This document shows, piece after piece, positions 16,079-25,395 of a stretch of 59,406 nt of DNA. Both the position numbers and the translations under genes were made by a program. The notes beneath the pieces are model-generated. The model saw only the letters and a program-made list of their open reading frames with translations, did no database searches and had not been told where the DNA came from. The stretch is from Crocosphaera sp. (GTDB lineage: Bacteria > Cyanobacteriota > Cyanobacteriia > Cyanobacteriales > Microcystaceae): positions 1-59,406 of the forward strand of contig JASJDN010000023.1 of assembly GCA_030065205.1 (NCBI GenBank), in the 5' to 3' direction. How positions within the stretch are numbered: the first letter of the stretch is position 1; the number at the start of each line of letters is the position of its first letter.

Positions 16079-17923
16079 CTAAATTTGATTAAGGGGTTCT
16101 TCAGAAAAGGGTAAATTATCACGGGTTGGATCTTCCCATAATAATGATAAATGATGTCCCAAATGTTGGGGATCATTATTAAGATTTGATGGAGCTTCTA
16201 TTCTTTTATTCTTAATAAATTGGGGAAGAAATTGAACCTGTCCATTACATTGTTCAATCAAGTTATTAATTTCTTGTCTATGGGTTGTTGCTTGTTCATG
16301 ACATCTTGACCAAATAGCAATAGGAATTCCATATTTAAGTATCTTTTTGAATAATGTTTTTTGATTTTCTAAAAATTTTTCTTTACTTTCTGATGTTGAT
16401 ACACAAATATTTCCCCAAACAGTTGAAGATTGGCTAAAATACCATTCAGGATCTTTTATTGCTCGTTGTTCTGTGTCTTCATCTAAAGAATTAAAAGATT
16501 GCTGCACAGCGTTCCATCTTCTTATCCATTCTTCCTTAAACTTTAATATTTCGTACTCTTTTTCTAAACGAGAAAGACATCGAATATGAATATAAATAGG
16601 ATGATGTCTCTTAATTTGACAAGTATCTTCCTGTAATTCCCATTCCCAACAATCAATATCAATGAAAAAGAATTCTTTTGAAGTAAAGCATTCAATAAAC
16701 AGTTGACTATTATTATCCATTCCCTCAAGAGCATCTTTCTCTAAACAAGTTGTAATCAATTCTGTTAAAATTGGCTTGATTTCTTCTTGAGAAAAATATT
16801 CTTTTTTTTGCTCTATTTCATGGTTTTTAATTATTGTGTTCAGGGACTGGTAATCTTTACCTTCGGGTTTATGCTCAAGAAAGGGTAAAAACCAAGCTTG
16901 TAATTGGTATTCAAGTTTTGTTTTTTGCTCATGATTACTAGAGTTTGGCTCAATTTTTAAAATTAGATAACATTGTCTAGGTTCTTCAGGATTAGTTGTA
17001 GGAGGTTCCAGATTTTCTGACTTTAATGGTTCACTAATCCATTGATTAAAGTCTGTTTCACTAATTTTTAACTTATTTTTCAAGTTATTTATCCCATTGT
17101 CAAATAATCTTTTTTCTACTTCTTTTAATCTGTCATCTTTAACTAAACTATTTAAGAGGTTCAATAAGATTGGTTTCTGATAATTCAAAATTCTTTCCAT
17201 TAATTCATCTAAACTTTCCCAAATAATTTCATTTTTTTTATTTTTTTCAATGCTAACTAAGTAAGACTTTAAAACCTTACTCATGCTAGTTATATCCTCA
17301 GATTGTTTTTTCAACTCATCCTTCAATTTGTTTAAAATTTTAATGTCATTATCTTGATGGGTGATACTAATATTATGATTATGATAAGTGATACTATTAT
17401 CAGTATCTTGATTCAGTTTAAGAAGATTACACAAAAAAGCAAATGGCTTAAACTCAACTCGGTTTCTTAATTCCTCCCCTCTTAAAAATCTATTACAGCT
17501 TGAAAAGCTTAATCCTTTAACTCGCCAACCATCATTTTGTTCACCACTACCACCAATATATCGAACAACTTCATCATAAGATAATTTACGTTCTTCTCTC
17601 TGCAAAATAGTTTTTTGAATTTCATCAATTTTGGTTTGTGATAACTCTAGAATTCCTTCCTCTTCAGATTCACCTATTAATAAATCAAATGCGTCTAATG
17701 TTAACCCCTGCTCATAATCATAATTATCTATGTTGTCATCAAGATATTCTTTCAACTTTGCTTCCGTAGCAGCTCGACCTAAAATTAAAGCTTTGTTCTT
17801 GGTTGTTCTCTTATCTGTTTCCTTGGTGAAATCTTTCTTTGTCCATTTCTTCCACTCATCTTTCATTTTTTCTTCAATTTTCTTTTTAGCTTGTTGACAA
17901 GCTTGCTCAGTTAAACAATGCAT
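16079..17923 (-). CDS. VMAP-C domain protein, first gene of the ternary conflict operon
   Basis: A 614-residue protein without a membrane segment. A charged N-terminus precedes a compact helical module at about 137-171 (LSFSSCNRFLRG, then EFKPFAFLCNLLKLN) like the N-terminal HTH-type modules of cyanobacterial STAND NTPases. A coiled-coil-rich region follows, and the C-terminal 280 residues are of the vWA-MoxR-associated-protein type (VMAP-C), ending HHLSLLWEDPTRDNLPF. No protease, nuclease or CHAT effector domain is recognisable, which is unusual because many VMAP proteins carry one at the N-terminus. It starts the operon; the promoter should lie in the 125 bp before the divergent small gene. 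Family call is based on the C-terminal pattern and the neighbours. Confidence 0.8.
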   Translation of the reverse strand: MHCLTEQACQQAKKKIEEKMKDEWKKWTKKDFTKETDKRTTKNKALILGRAATEAKLKEYLDDNIDNYDYEQGLTLDAFDLLIGESEEEGILELSQTKIDEIQKTILQREERKLSYDEVVRYIGGSGEQNDGWRVKGLSFSSCNRFLRGEELRNRVEFKPFAFLCNLLKLNQDTDNSITYHNHNISITHQDNDIKILNKLKDELKKQSEDITSMSKVLKSYLVSIEKNKKNEIIWESLDELMERILNYQKPILLNLLNSLVKDDRLKEVEKRLFDNGINNLKNKLKISETDFNQWISEPLKSENLEPPTTNPEEPRQCYLILKIEPNSSNHEQKTKLEYQLQAWFLPFLEHKPEGKDYQSLNTIIKNHEIEQKKEYFSQEEIKPILTELITTCLEKDALEGMDNNSQLFIECFTSKEFFFIDIDCWEWELQEDTCQIKRHHPIYIHIRCLSRLEKEYEILKFKEEWIRRWNAVQQSFNSLDEDTEQRAIKDPEWYFSQSSTVWGNICVSTSESKEKFLENQKTLFKKILKYGIPIAIWSRCHEQATTHRQEINNLIEQCNGQVQFLPQFIKNKRIEAPSNLNNDPQHLGHHLSLLWEDPTRDNLPFSEEPLNQI

Positions 17924-18063
17924 AATTTTGTCATTTTGTCAAATTCAGAAATTTATAGCAATGCACAAAAAAAATTTCAGAGATATTTCAGGAATATTTC
18001 TGGATTTTACAGTACCCTACAACCCTTGATATAACTGGGTTAGAGTTAATGGAGAGCATTAAG

Positions 18064-18264
18064 ATGAGCCACCTCAAACCAGAGGAAAAAATTCAACCTC
18101 AAAACCAATCTCAAGTTACTAATATTACCATTACGGGACAACCCACTGATTCAGTTCCTCCCGTCATTGAACCAGAAAACGTAAGGGTTAACGCCTCTTC
18201 TGAACTGGCGTTGCTAGTCGCTTTTGCGATGGTAATGGCTGTATTTGCTAAAGTCATCAAATAA
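18064..18264 (+). CDS. Small single-pass membrane protein, divergent from the VMAP operon
   Basis: A 66-residue protein if started at the ATG at 18064, which has GGAGAG seven bases upstream; an in-frame ATG at 18049 would add five residues but lacks a good ribosome-binding site. The first 45 residues are polar and Pro/Gln-rich (QPQNQSQVTNITITGQ), and the last 20 form one hydrophobic helix (LALLVAFAMVMAVFAKVIK). I do not recognise a family. It shares its upstream region with the conflict operon, so co-regulation is possible. Confidence 0.65.
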   Translation: MSHLKPEEKIQPQNQSQVTNITITGQPTDSVPPVIEPENVRVNASSELALLVAFAMVMAVFAKVIK

Positions 18265-18288
18265 TCTAAAGTCTAGGTACACATTTTG

Positions 18289-18316
18289 GTAGGGGTCAAC
18301 GACCGTTGACCCCTAC
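18289..18316. repeat. 28-bp dispersed palindrome, copy 2
   Basis: Same element as 8103-8130 with GACC instead of GGCC at the centre. The flank ATCTGTAGTCCAA that follows is shared with copy 3 at 25232-25259, so the repeat extends beyond the palindrome. Confidence 0.9.
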
Positions 18317-18356
18317 AGCATTTATATCTGTAGTCCAACCACAACTTAATTAACAA

Positions 18357-18383
18357 CAAAAAACCTCGGTACATCACCGAGGT
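18357..18383 (-). terminator. Rho-independent terminator of the candidate small RNA
   Basis: An 8-bp perfect GC-rich stem with loop GATGT (minus sense) followed by TTTTTT. It is oriented away from rpoC1 and does not follow any minus-strand protein gene, which is why an RNA gene is suspected. Confidence 0.7.
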
Positions 18384-18484
18384 ATTCTAGGAGAACTCAA
18401 TATCAATGGGAGATACCGAAATCACACGATTTTAGATCGCAAACAAAGCCCCTGTACATTAAGATTTTGTTTACTGTCCCTGTA
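18357..18484 (-). ncRNA. Candidate minus-strand small RNA upstream of rpoC1
   Basis: On the minus strand there is a TTGACA at 18519-18514, exactly 17 bp, then TACATT at 18496-18491. About 125 bp downstream is a strong intrinsic terminator: stem ACCTCGGT/ACCGAGGT with a 5-nt loop at 18363-18383, followed by six T. No credible open frame lies between them. The unit would give an RNA of roughly 128 nt. I do not recognise it as 6S, tmRNA, Yfr1 or another known cyanobacterial RNA. The rest of the 18265-18824 gap holds the palindrome and the rpoC1 leader. Confidence 0.45.
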
Positions 18485-18824
18485 TTAAGTAATGTAACAA
18501 GAATGTTAAATCTTGTCAACAAAGTCTTGACAAAAACCCGATTAGGTTAATAGACAAGCCTTTTTATCGTTATGATATTGATCGAGGTGACCAAAAATGT
18601 GTATGATTGTATATTGCTTTGTTATTAAATTCTGAGAGTCTTGATCGATCTCAAGACTAGGTCTATTATCCTGATGTTCAACCCCATACTTAATTAATAT
18701 ATAAACACTGATGTAGTCAGCCTTCTTCTGTCGTCTCCCTAATATAACGATGGAGACACTGAGCCATTTTCGTCCAGAAAAGATGAAAATCACTTGTTTT
18801 TCCTATTGTTGAGAACCATCAAAC

Positions 18825-20711
18825 ATGAAACCAGCACAAGATACAAGATTCGACTATGTAAAAATTGGGTTAGCTTCCCCCGAACGGGTTCGCCAATGGG
18901 GAGAGAGAACCCTTCCCAATGGGGTTGTGGTCGGAGAAGTGACCAAACCCGAAACCATCAACTACAGAACCTTAAAACCGGAGATGGACGGACTATTTTG
19001 TGAGCGGATTTTTGGTCCGTCGAAAGACTGGGAATGTTGGTGTGGTAAATATAAACGGGTTCGTCACCGGGGGATTGTTTGCGAACGCTGTGGGGTAGAA
19101 GTGACCGAGTCCCGCGTCCGTCGTCATCGCATGGGCTATATTAAACTGGCGGCCCCTGTGACTCATGTCTGGTATCTCAAAGGGATTCCCAGTTACATGA
19201 GTATTTTATTGGATATGGCTCTACGGGATGTGGAACAAATCGTTTACTTTAACGCTTATGTGGTGCTTGACCCAGGAAATGCCAGTAATTTAAGTTATAA
19301 GCAACTCTTAACGGAAGATCAGTGGATTGAAATCGAAGACCAGATTTATGCCGAAGATTCCGACTTATATGGCATTGAAGTGGGTATCGGTGCAGAGGCC
19401 ATTCAACGGTTACTGCAAGAAATGAATCTAGAAGAGATTGCTGAAACCTTACGGGAAGAAATCGCCCAAAGTAAAGGACAGAAGCGGGCAAAACTCATTA
19501 AACGTCTGCGGGTGATTGATAACTTCATCGCGACTGGTTCCTTACCCGAATGGATGGTATTAGACGTTATCCCCGTCATTCCTCCAGATTTACGCCCTAT
19601 GGTACAGTTAGATGGCGGTCGTTTTGCCACCTCAGACCTTAATGACCTCTATCGACGGGTAATTAACCGTAATAACCGTTTAGCCCGTTTACAGGAGATT
19701 CTTGCGCCGGAAATCATTGTCCGTAACGAAAAACGGATGTTACAAGAAGCAGTGGATGCTTTAATCGATAACGGAAGACGGGGCCGGACCGTTGTAGGGG
19801 CAAATAATCGTCCCTTAAAATCCTTATCCGATATTATTGAAGGGAAACAAGGGCGTTTTCGTCAAAACCTGTTAGGAAAACGGGTGGACTATTCCGGTCG
19901 TTCTGTCATTGTTGTCGGGCCAAAACTGAAGATTTATCAGTGTGGTTTACCCCGTGAAATGGCCATTGAGTTATTCCAACCCTTTGTCATCCATCGTCTC
20001 ATTCGCTTAGGGTTAGTTAATAATATCAAAGCGGCCAAAAAGCTGATTATTAAAGGCGACCCTAGCGTTTGGAATGTGTTAGAAGAAGTGATTACTGGAC
20101 ACCCTGTCTTACTAAACCGCGCCCCAACCCTGCACCGTTTAGGGATTCAAGCCTTTGAACCTATTTTAGTGGAAGGTCGAGCGATTCAGTTACATCCCTT
20201 GGTTTGTCCGGCGTTTAACGCTGACTTCGACGGAGACCAAATGGCGGTTCACGTTCCTCTCTCCTTGGAGTCCCAAGCAGAAGCCAGACTCTTGATGTTA
20301 GCCTGTCATAATATCTTATCTCCTGCGACCGGTCGGCCCATTGTTGCACCCTCTCAAGACATGGTACTAGGTTGTTATTATTTAACCGCAGAAAACCTCA
20401 AAGCCCAAAAAGGGAGTGGTCGTTATTTTGGTAATATCGACGACGCGGTTAAAGCTTATGAACAGGGTTTGGTGGACTTACACGCTTATGTGTGGTTACG
20501 TTCTGAAAACCCCAACGAGGATGTTGTGACAGATAAACCGGATAAGGAGGTTCTCAAAACAGAAACCCTAGACGATGGCAGTGTAATTAAACATTATCGA
20601 GAACGTCGCGTCAGAGAAATTGACGGTGAAGCGGTTTCTATGTTCATTAAGACTACTCCTGGACGGATTATTTACAACAAAACCATCCAAGAGGCTTTAA
20701 CCATAGCGTAA
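18825..20711 (+). CDS. rpoC1: DNA-directed RNA polymerase subunit gamma (RpoC1)
   Basis: A 628-residue N-terminal part of beta', which in cyanobacteria and plastids is encoded separately as RpoC1. The zinc-binding [20 protein letters not shown] is near residue 70, and the catalytic Mg-binding NADFDGDQM is present near residue 465. The ATG at 18825 gives the normal N-terminus ([22 protein letters not shown]). No rpoB or rpoC2 is adjacent: the next gene is a P450 and upstream lies a repeat-filled spacer. A good terminator follows at 20733-20770, so it is a monocistronic unit here. Confidence 0.98.
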   Translation: MKPAQDTRFDYVKIGLASPERVRQWGERTLPNGVVVGEVTKPETINYRTLKPEMDGLFCERIFGPSKDWECWCGKYKRVRHRGIVCERCGVEVTESRVRRHRMGYIKLAAPVTHVWYLKGIPSYMSILLDMALRDVEQIVYFNAYVVLDPGNASNLSYKQLLTEDQWIEIEDQIYAEDSDLYGIEVGIGAEAIQRLLQEMNLEEIAETLREEIAQSKGQKRAKLIKRLRVIDNFIATGSLPEWMVLDVIPVIPPDLRPMVQLDGGRFATSDLNDLYRRVINRNNRLARLQEILAPEIIVRNEKRMLQEAVDALIDNGRRGRTVVGANNRPLKSLSDIIEGKQGRFRQNLLGKRVDYSGRSVIVVGPKLKIYQCGLPREMAIELFQPFVIHRLIRLGLVNNIKAAKKLIIKGDPSVWNVLEEVITGHPVLLNRAPTLHRLGIQAFEPILVEGRAIQLHPLVCPAFNADFDGDQMAVHVPLSLESQAEARLLMLACHNILSPATGRPIVAPSQDMVLGCYYLTAENLKAQKGSGRYFGNIDDAVKAYEQGLVDLHAYVWLRSENPNEDVVTDKPDKEVLKTETLDDGSVIKHYRERRVREIDGEAVSMFIKTTPGRIIYNKTIQEALTIA

Positions 20712-20732
20712 AGCACAATCATTAAGACGAAT

Positions 20733-20770
20733 AGGTTTGGTAGAAATTTCCACTTTTACCAAACCTTTTT
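20733..20770 (+). terminator. Rho-independent terminator of rpoC1
   Basis: A perfect 10-bp stem AGGTTTGGTA/TACCAAACCT with a 14-nt loop, followed by TTTT, 22 bp beyond the rpoC1 stop. It separates rpoC1 from the P450 gene. Confidence 0.85.
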
Positions 20771-20814
20771 GATGGATGAATTATCATATTTAAGAGATTA
20801 TCGCAATTATAATA

Positions 20815-22200
20815 ATGAAAACAATTCCTGCTTGTAAAACCCCTAAATTCGTACAACAATTACAATGGATTTTCAACCCCACTGGTTATCTACAAACCAA
20901 TCATTCCCGTTATCCAGACATATTTAAAGCTAACGTGATTGGTTTGGGGGATGATATTATTTTTACCAGTAATCCTGAAATTACCCAGTATATCCTAACC
21001 CACGATCGCCAGCAATTTACCGCTCCCAGTCGCTTAAATGCCATATTGCGGCCATTAATTGGGGATTATTCTGTGATTATGTTAGACGGCGATCGCCATC
21101 GTCAACGTCGTCAGTTAGTGATGCCATCCTTTCATGGGGAACGTCTTAAAGTCTATGGTGACTTAACTTGTCGGATTACCCAACAAGTGATGGAGAAAAT
21201 ACCGCAAAATCAACCCTTTTTTGCCAGGGAGATCATGCAGGATATCTCCTTAAAAGTGATTATGGAAGCGGTATTCGGGGTTAGTCAAGGGGAACGTTAC
21301 GAAGCATTGGAACAGAGATTGAAAAAAATGCTTGATCTTTTTAATTCTCCTATCACTTCCGCCTTTTTATTCTTTCCTTTTATGCAGAAAGACTGGGGAA
21401 ACTGGAGTCCTTGGGGTCGTTTTCTCCGTCAACGGGAAGCGATCGATCAGTTGATCTATGCAGAAATTAGCGATCGCAAGGGTAACCCCGATCCGGATCG
21501 CACAGATATTTTATCCCTTCTCATGGCTGCAACAGATGAACAAGGGAAAAGTATGAACGATCAAGAATTAAGAGATGAATTAATGACACTCTTAGTTGCG
21601 GGCCACGAAACCACCGCTTCAGCAATGGCTTGGGCCTTATACTGGCTCCATCATAACCCTGAAGTCAAAGAAAAGCTCATGGAAGAGTTAAACACCCTTT
21701 CCCCCGATACAGAGGGAATGGAGATTTTCCGTCTTCCCTATTTAACCGCAGTGTGTAACGAAACCCTCAGACTGTCACCTTCTGCCATGTTAACCTTTAC
21801 AAGAGTAGCCCAAGAAAAGGTCGAGGTCCTTGGTTACACCTTTGAACCTGGGGATATGGTTCAAGGATGTATGTATTTGACCCATCTACGGGAAGATTTA
21901 TATCCGAACCCGCAACAATTTAACCCCCAGAGATTTCTCGATCGTCAATATACCCCTTATGAATTTATTCCCTTTGGTGGAGGTTCCCGTCGTTGTGTGG
22001 GGGAAGCATTAGCACAATTTGAAATGAAATTAGTGGTCGCTACTATTATGTCTGAGTATTGCTTAAAATTGGCTGACAATCAACCAGAAAAACAGCAAAG
22101 ACGAGGGTTAACTTTGTCCCCCACAAGAGGTGTCAAAATGATTGTAGAAGGCAAACGTCAACCTGAAGAAGTTCGAGAATTGGAATTATCCAGACAATAA
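20815..22200 (+). CDS. Cytochrome P450 (CYP110-like)
   Basis: A 461-residue soluble P450 monooxygenase. Seen: the oxygen-binding I-helix AGHETT (about residues 262-267), ETLR of the K-helix, PQRFLDR of the meander region, and the heme-ligand loop FGGGSRRCVG with Cys394. The N-terminus (CKTPKFVQQLQWIFNPTGYL) resembles cyanobacterial CYP110 enzymes, which act on fatty acids, terpenoids or related lipids. No redox partner gene is nearby. The following UPF0182 gene starts 24 bp downstream and may be co-transcribed, though no functional link is known. Confidence 0.93.
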   Translation: MKTIPACKTPKFVQQLQWIFNPTGYLQTNHSRYPDIFKANVIGLGDDIIFTSNPEITQYILTHDRQQFTAPSRLNAILRPLIGDYSVIMLDGDRHRQRRQLVMPSFHGERLKVYGDLTCRITQQVMEKIPQNQPFFAREIMQDISLKVIMEAVFGVSQGERYEALEQRLKKMLDLFNSPITSAFLFFPFMQKDWGNWSPWGRFLRQREAIDQLIYAEISDRKGNPDPDRTDILSLLMAATDEQGKSMNDQELRDELMTLLVAGHETTASAMAWALYWLHHNPEVKEKLMEELNTLSPDTEGMEIFRLPYLTAVCNETLRLSPSAMLTFTRVAQEKVEVLGYTFEPGDMVQGCMYLTHLREDLYPNPQQFNPQRFLDRQYTPYEFIPFGGGSRRCVGEALAQFEMKLVVATIMSEYCLKLADNQPEKQQRRGLTLSPTRGVKMIVEGKRQPEEVRELELSRQ

Positions 22201-22224
22201 ATAGATTCCCCCATCACCTTAACT

Positions 22225-25212
22225 ATGTCCAAGTTATTAGACCATTTTTTAACCAAATTTCTCACATTTTTATTAGCGATTGGGTTACTGTTTGAATTGG
22301 TGTCCCATGTTATTGCTGAGGGACTTTGGTTTCAAGAGGTGGGTTATGTCAACATCTTTTTCAAACAATTATTATGGCAGGTAGGGTTATGGGGTTTTAT
22401 TAGTGGTTTGTCTTGGTGGTTTTTATGGGGAAATTTACGTCAAGCAAAACGCCATCAATGGCATTTTATTCCCCAAGTTCCTCCTAGGAATGAAAAGCGA
22501 CGTAAACAACGAAAAAAACGAATTCCTCAACTAATACCTGAGTCTCGTTCTTTTGGTTTGTTTTGGTTAATTATGATCATTGTTGGTTTGGGGGGATTAA
22601 TGGGATTCATGCTACTTTATTACAGTGAAGTGGCTTACCATGTTTGGACACCAGATTTTACATTACCAAATATCACGCCTCCCTTGCCAACTCCCTTCTT
22701 TTTCAACTCTGTAGCTGAAATTGTATCTCAGTTGAAAAATCAGTTATGGAAAGCTGGAATTATTGGTTTCATTGTTATTGGAATTTTGCTTAAAGGTCAA
22801 GTATTCTTGAGACTAATCTCGTTAGCTTTTAGTATAATCTTTGGTTTAGTTTTATCAGGAAACTGGACAAGAATTTTACAATATATAAATCCTACCAACT
22901 TTGGAGAAGTTGATCCCCAATTTGGTCGAGATATGAGCTTTTATATTTTTAGTCTTCCTTTTTGGAAATTAGTAAATTTTTGGTTAGGCGGATTATTTTT
23001 ATTAGGATTTATTATCGTCATTCTGACCTATTTCTTATCAGCAAATAGTTTGTCTCAAGGTAAATTTCCTGGGTTTTCTCGCTATCAACTTCGTCATTTA
23101 TATATTTTGGCTAGTCTTTTAATGTTGCTTGTGGGACTCTACCATTGGTTAGCAAGATATCAATTACTATACTCTACTAAAGGGGTTGTTTTTGGGGCAA
23201 GTTACACAGATATTTATTTTTTACTCCCTGTATATACCATAGCGACAATGGTGGCAACAATCATTTCATTATGGTTATTAATTAAGGGAATAACTGGATG
23301 GGGACGCTATAATCAAATTCGTTCATTAAAACGTTCTAATGTTTATAATCTTCCATTTTCTCCTTTCCCCTTTTTTCTCTATTTTAGTATCATAATTATA
23401 TCATTGGTTGGTCAACAAGGTGTTCAAAGTTTGATTGTAGAACCTAATGAATTAGCCAGAGAAATACCTTATATTGAACGTAATATTAAATTAACACGTC
23501 ATGCTTTTGGGTTAGATAAAATTCAAGTTGAAACCTTGAATGCAGCAGGAAATTTAACAGCGAATGCTTTAAACGAAAATCGTCTGACTATTAATAATAT
23601 TCGACTGTGGGACTCTCGTCCACTGTTACAAACTAACCGTCAATTACAACAGTTACGTCTCTATTATAAGTTTAATGATGCTGATATTGACCGTTATACA
23701 ATACCTGTTCAAAATGAAAGTAGTTCCTCGAAAATTGCTAAGCAGCAGGTATTAATTGCGGCTAGAGAGTTAGATTATAATGAAGTGACTGAACAAGCCC
23801 AAACTTGGGTCAATGAACATTTAGTTTATACTCATGGTTATGGCTTTACTTTATCTCCTGTTAACCGGGTTGATCAAGGGGGTTTACCCTTCTATTTTGT
23901 GCAGAATATTGGTACCGAAAATAATTCAGGAGATTTACAAACTTCCGGTTCTTTAATTCGAGATAGTATTCCCATTGATAATCCTAGAATTTATTTTGGA
24001 GAGTCAACCAATACTTATATTATGACCAATACGGAAGTTCAAGAATTAGATTATCCCAGTGGTCAAGATAATGTTTATAATGTTTACGATGGTAGGGGAG
24101 GAATTAAAATAGAAAATTGGGGAAAACGTTTACTATTTGCTGACTATTTAAAAGATTGGCAAATGATTTTCACTCGTAATTTTACCCCAAAAACTCGTTT
24201 GATTTTTCGTCGTAATATTAATCGTAGAATGAGAATAATTGCCCCTTTTTTGAGGTTTGATCGTGATCCTTATTTAGTAACGGCTAAGGTAAAAAATGAT
24301 AATAATAAAGCAGAAGAAACCACTTTATATTGGATCATTGATGCGTATACAACCAGCGATCGCTACCCTTATTCTGAACCAGGCGATCGCCCTTTTAATT
24401 ATATTCGTAATTCTGTCAAAATTGTTATTGACGCTTACAATGGGGATGTCAATTTTTATATTGTTGATCCCAATGATCCTTTAATTCAAACTTGGAAAAA
24501 AATATTTCCCACTCTCTTCAAACCTTTCTCAGAAATGCCGATTTCTCTTAAGGTTCATATTCGTTATCCCAAAGATTTATATAATACACAATCAGAACGT
24601 TTATTAACCTATCATATGCAAGATCCTCAAGTATTTTATAACAGAGAAGATCAATGGCGTATTCCTCAAGAAATTTACGGCGAAAATCAACAACCAATCG
24701 AACCCTATTACTTATTAATGAGTCTGACCAGTGACGCGCAAGAATTTATGTTATTTAGTGTATATACACCCACCAGTCGTAATAATTTAATTGCTGGTTT
24801 ATTTGCTCGTTCTGATGGGGATAATTATGGTAAAATGTTATTGTTTGAATTACCAAAACAACGGGTGATTTATGGACCCGAACAAATTGAAGCATTAATT
24901 AATCAAGATCCAGTTATTTCGCAACAAATTTCCCTTTGGAACCGTCAAGGATCACGAGTCATTCAAGGAAATCTTTTGGTGATTCCTTTCTTTGCAGAAC
25001 AATCGTTACTCTATGTTGAACCGTTATATTTAGAAGCAGAACAAAATAGCTTACCGACTTTAGCAAGAGTGATCGTTATTTACGAAAATCAAATTGTTAT
25101 GTCAGAAACGCTTGATAAGGCGTTAACTTCTATTTTTGAACCTCAAAAGATTAACCCTTCTACGATTATTCGAGAAGTGGATCAACAAGAAGAAATTATT
25201 GTTCCTGATTAA
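22225..25212 (+). CDS. UPF0182 family membrane protein
   Basis: A 995-residue member of UPF0182 (COG1615), a conserved family of unknown function in cyanobacteria, actinobacteria and others. The N-terminal 400 residues hold about seven hydrophobic helices, including LTKFLTFLLAIGLLFELVSHV and long stretches after residues 105, 180 and 240. The C-terminal 590 residues are soluble and probably extracytoplasmic, with family segments such as IPYIERNIKLTRHAFGLD and NIRLWDSRPLLQTNRQLQQL. Length and architecture are normal. Two HIP1 sites lie within it near 24359 and 24383. Confidence 0.93.
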   Translation: MSKLLDHFLTKFLTFLLAIGLLFELVSHVIAEGLWFQEVGYVNIFFKQLLWQVGLWGFISGLSWWFLWGNLRQAKRHQWHFIPQVPPRNEKRRKQRKKRIPQLIPESRSFGLFWLIMIIVGLGGLMGFMLLYYSEVAYHVWTPDFTLPNITPPLPTPFFFNSVAEIVSQLKNQLWKAGIIGFIVIGILLKGQVFLRLISLAFSIIFGLVLSGNWTRILQYINPTNFGEVDPQFGRDMSFYIFSLPFWKLVNFWLGGLFLLGFIIVILTYFLSANSLSQGKFPGFSRYQLRHLYILASLLMLLVGLYHWLARYQLLYSTKGVVFGASYTDIYFLLPVYTIATMVATIISLWLLIKGITGWGRYNQIRSLKRSNVYNLPFSPFPFFLYFSIIIISLVGQQGVQSLIVEPNELAREIPYIERNIKLTRHAFGLDKIQVETLNAAGNLTANALNENRLTINNIRLWDSRPLLQTNRQLQQLRLYYKFNDADIDRYTIPVQNESSSSKIAKQQVLIAARELDYNEVTEQAQTWVNEHLVYTHGYGFTLSPVNRVDQGGLPFYFVQNIGTENNSGDLQTSGSLIRDSIPIDNPRIYFGESTNTYIMTNTEVQELDYPSGQDNVYNVYDGRGGIKIENWGKRLLFADYLKDWQMIFTRNFTPKTRLIFRRNINRRMRIIAPFLRFDRDPYLVTAKVKNDNNKAEETTLYWIIDAYTTSDRYPYSEPGDRPFNYIRNSVKIVIDAYNGDVNFYIVDPNDPLIQTWKKIFPTLFKPFSEMPISLKVHIRYPKDLYNTQSERLLTYHMQDPQVFYNREDQWRIPQEIYGENQQPIEPYYLLMSLTSDAQEFMLFSVYTPTSRNNLIAGLFARSDGDNYGKMLLFELPKQRVIYGPEQIEALINQDPVISQQISLWNRQGSRVIQGNLLVIPFFAEQSLLYVEPLYLEAEQNSLPTLARVIVIYENQIVMSETLDKALTSIFEPQKINPSTIIREVDQQEEIIVPD

Positions 25213-25231
25213 CCTGTTAAATTAATTTTTC

Positions 25232-25259
25232 GTAGGGGTCAACGGCCGTTGACCCCTAC
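25232..25259. repeat. 28-bp dispersed palindrome, copy 3
   Basis: Identical to copy 1 at 8103-8130, located 20 bp after the UPF0182 stop. It is followed by ATCTGTAGTCCAA, as in copy 2. It may serve as a transcript end for the gene, but lacks a T-tract. Confidence 0.9.
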
Positions 25260-25395
25260 AATATCCACATCTGTAGTCCAAGTTGATGAAAATGGTATAA
25301 ATTTTCTTATTCCTCCAAAGTTATACATGAAGGCTAACATGAAAACTAACATCCCCTCACTAAGATAAAAGGGTAACTTTTTTTGAAATCATACC

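Noticed and set aside
18542..18793. 83-codon minus-strand frame upstream of rpoC1
   Set aside because: No ribosome-binding site, no family resemblance, and it covers the rpoC1 leader.
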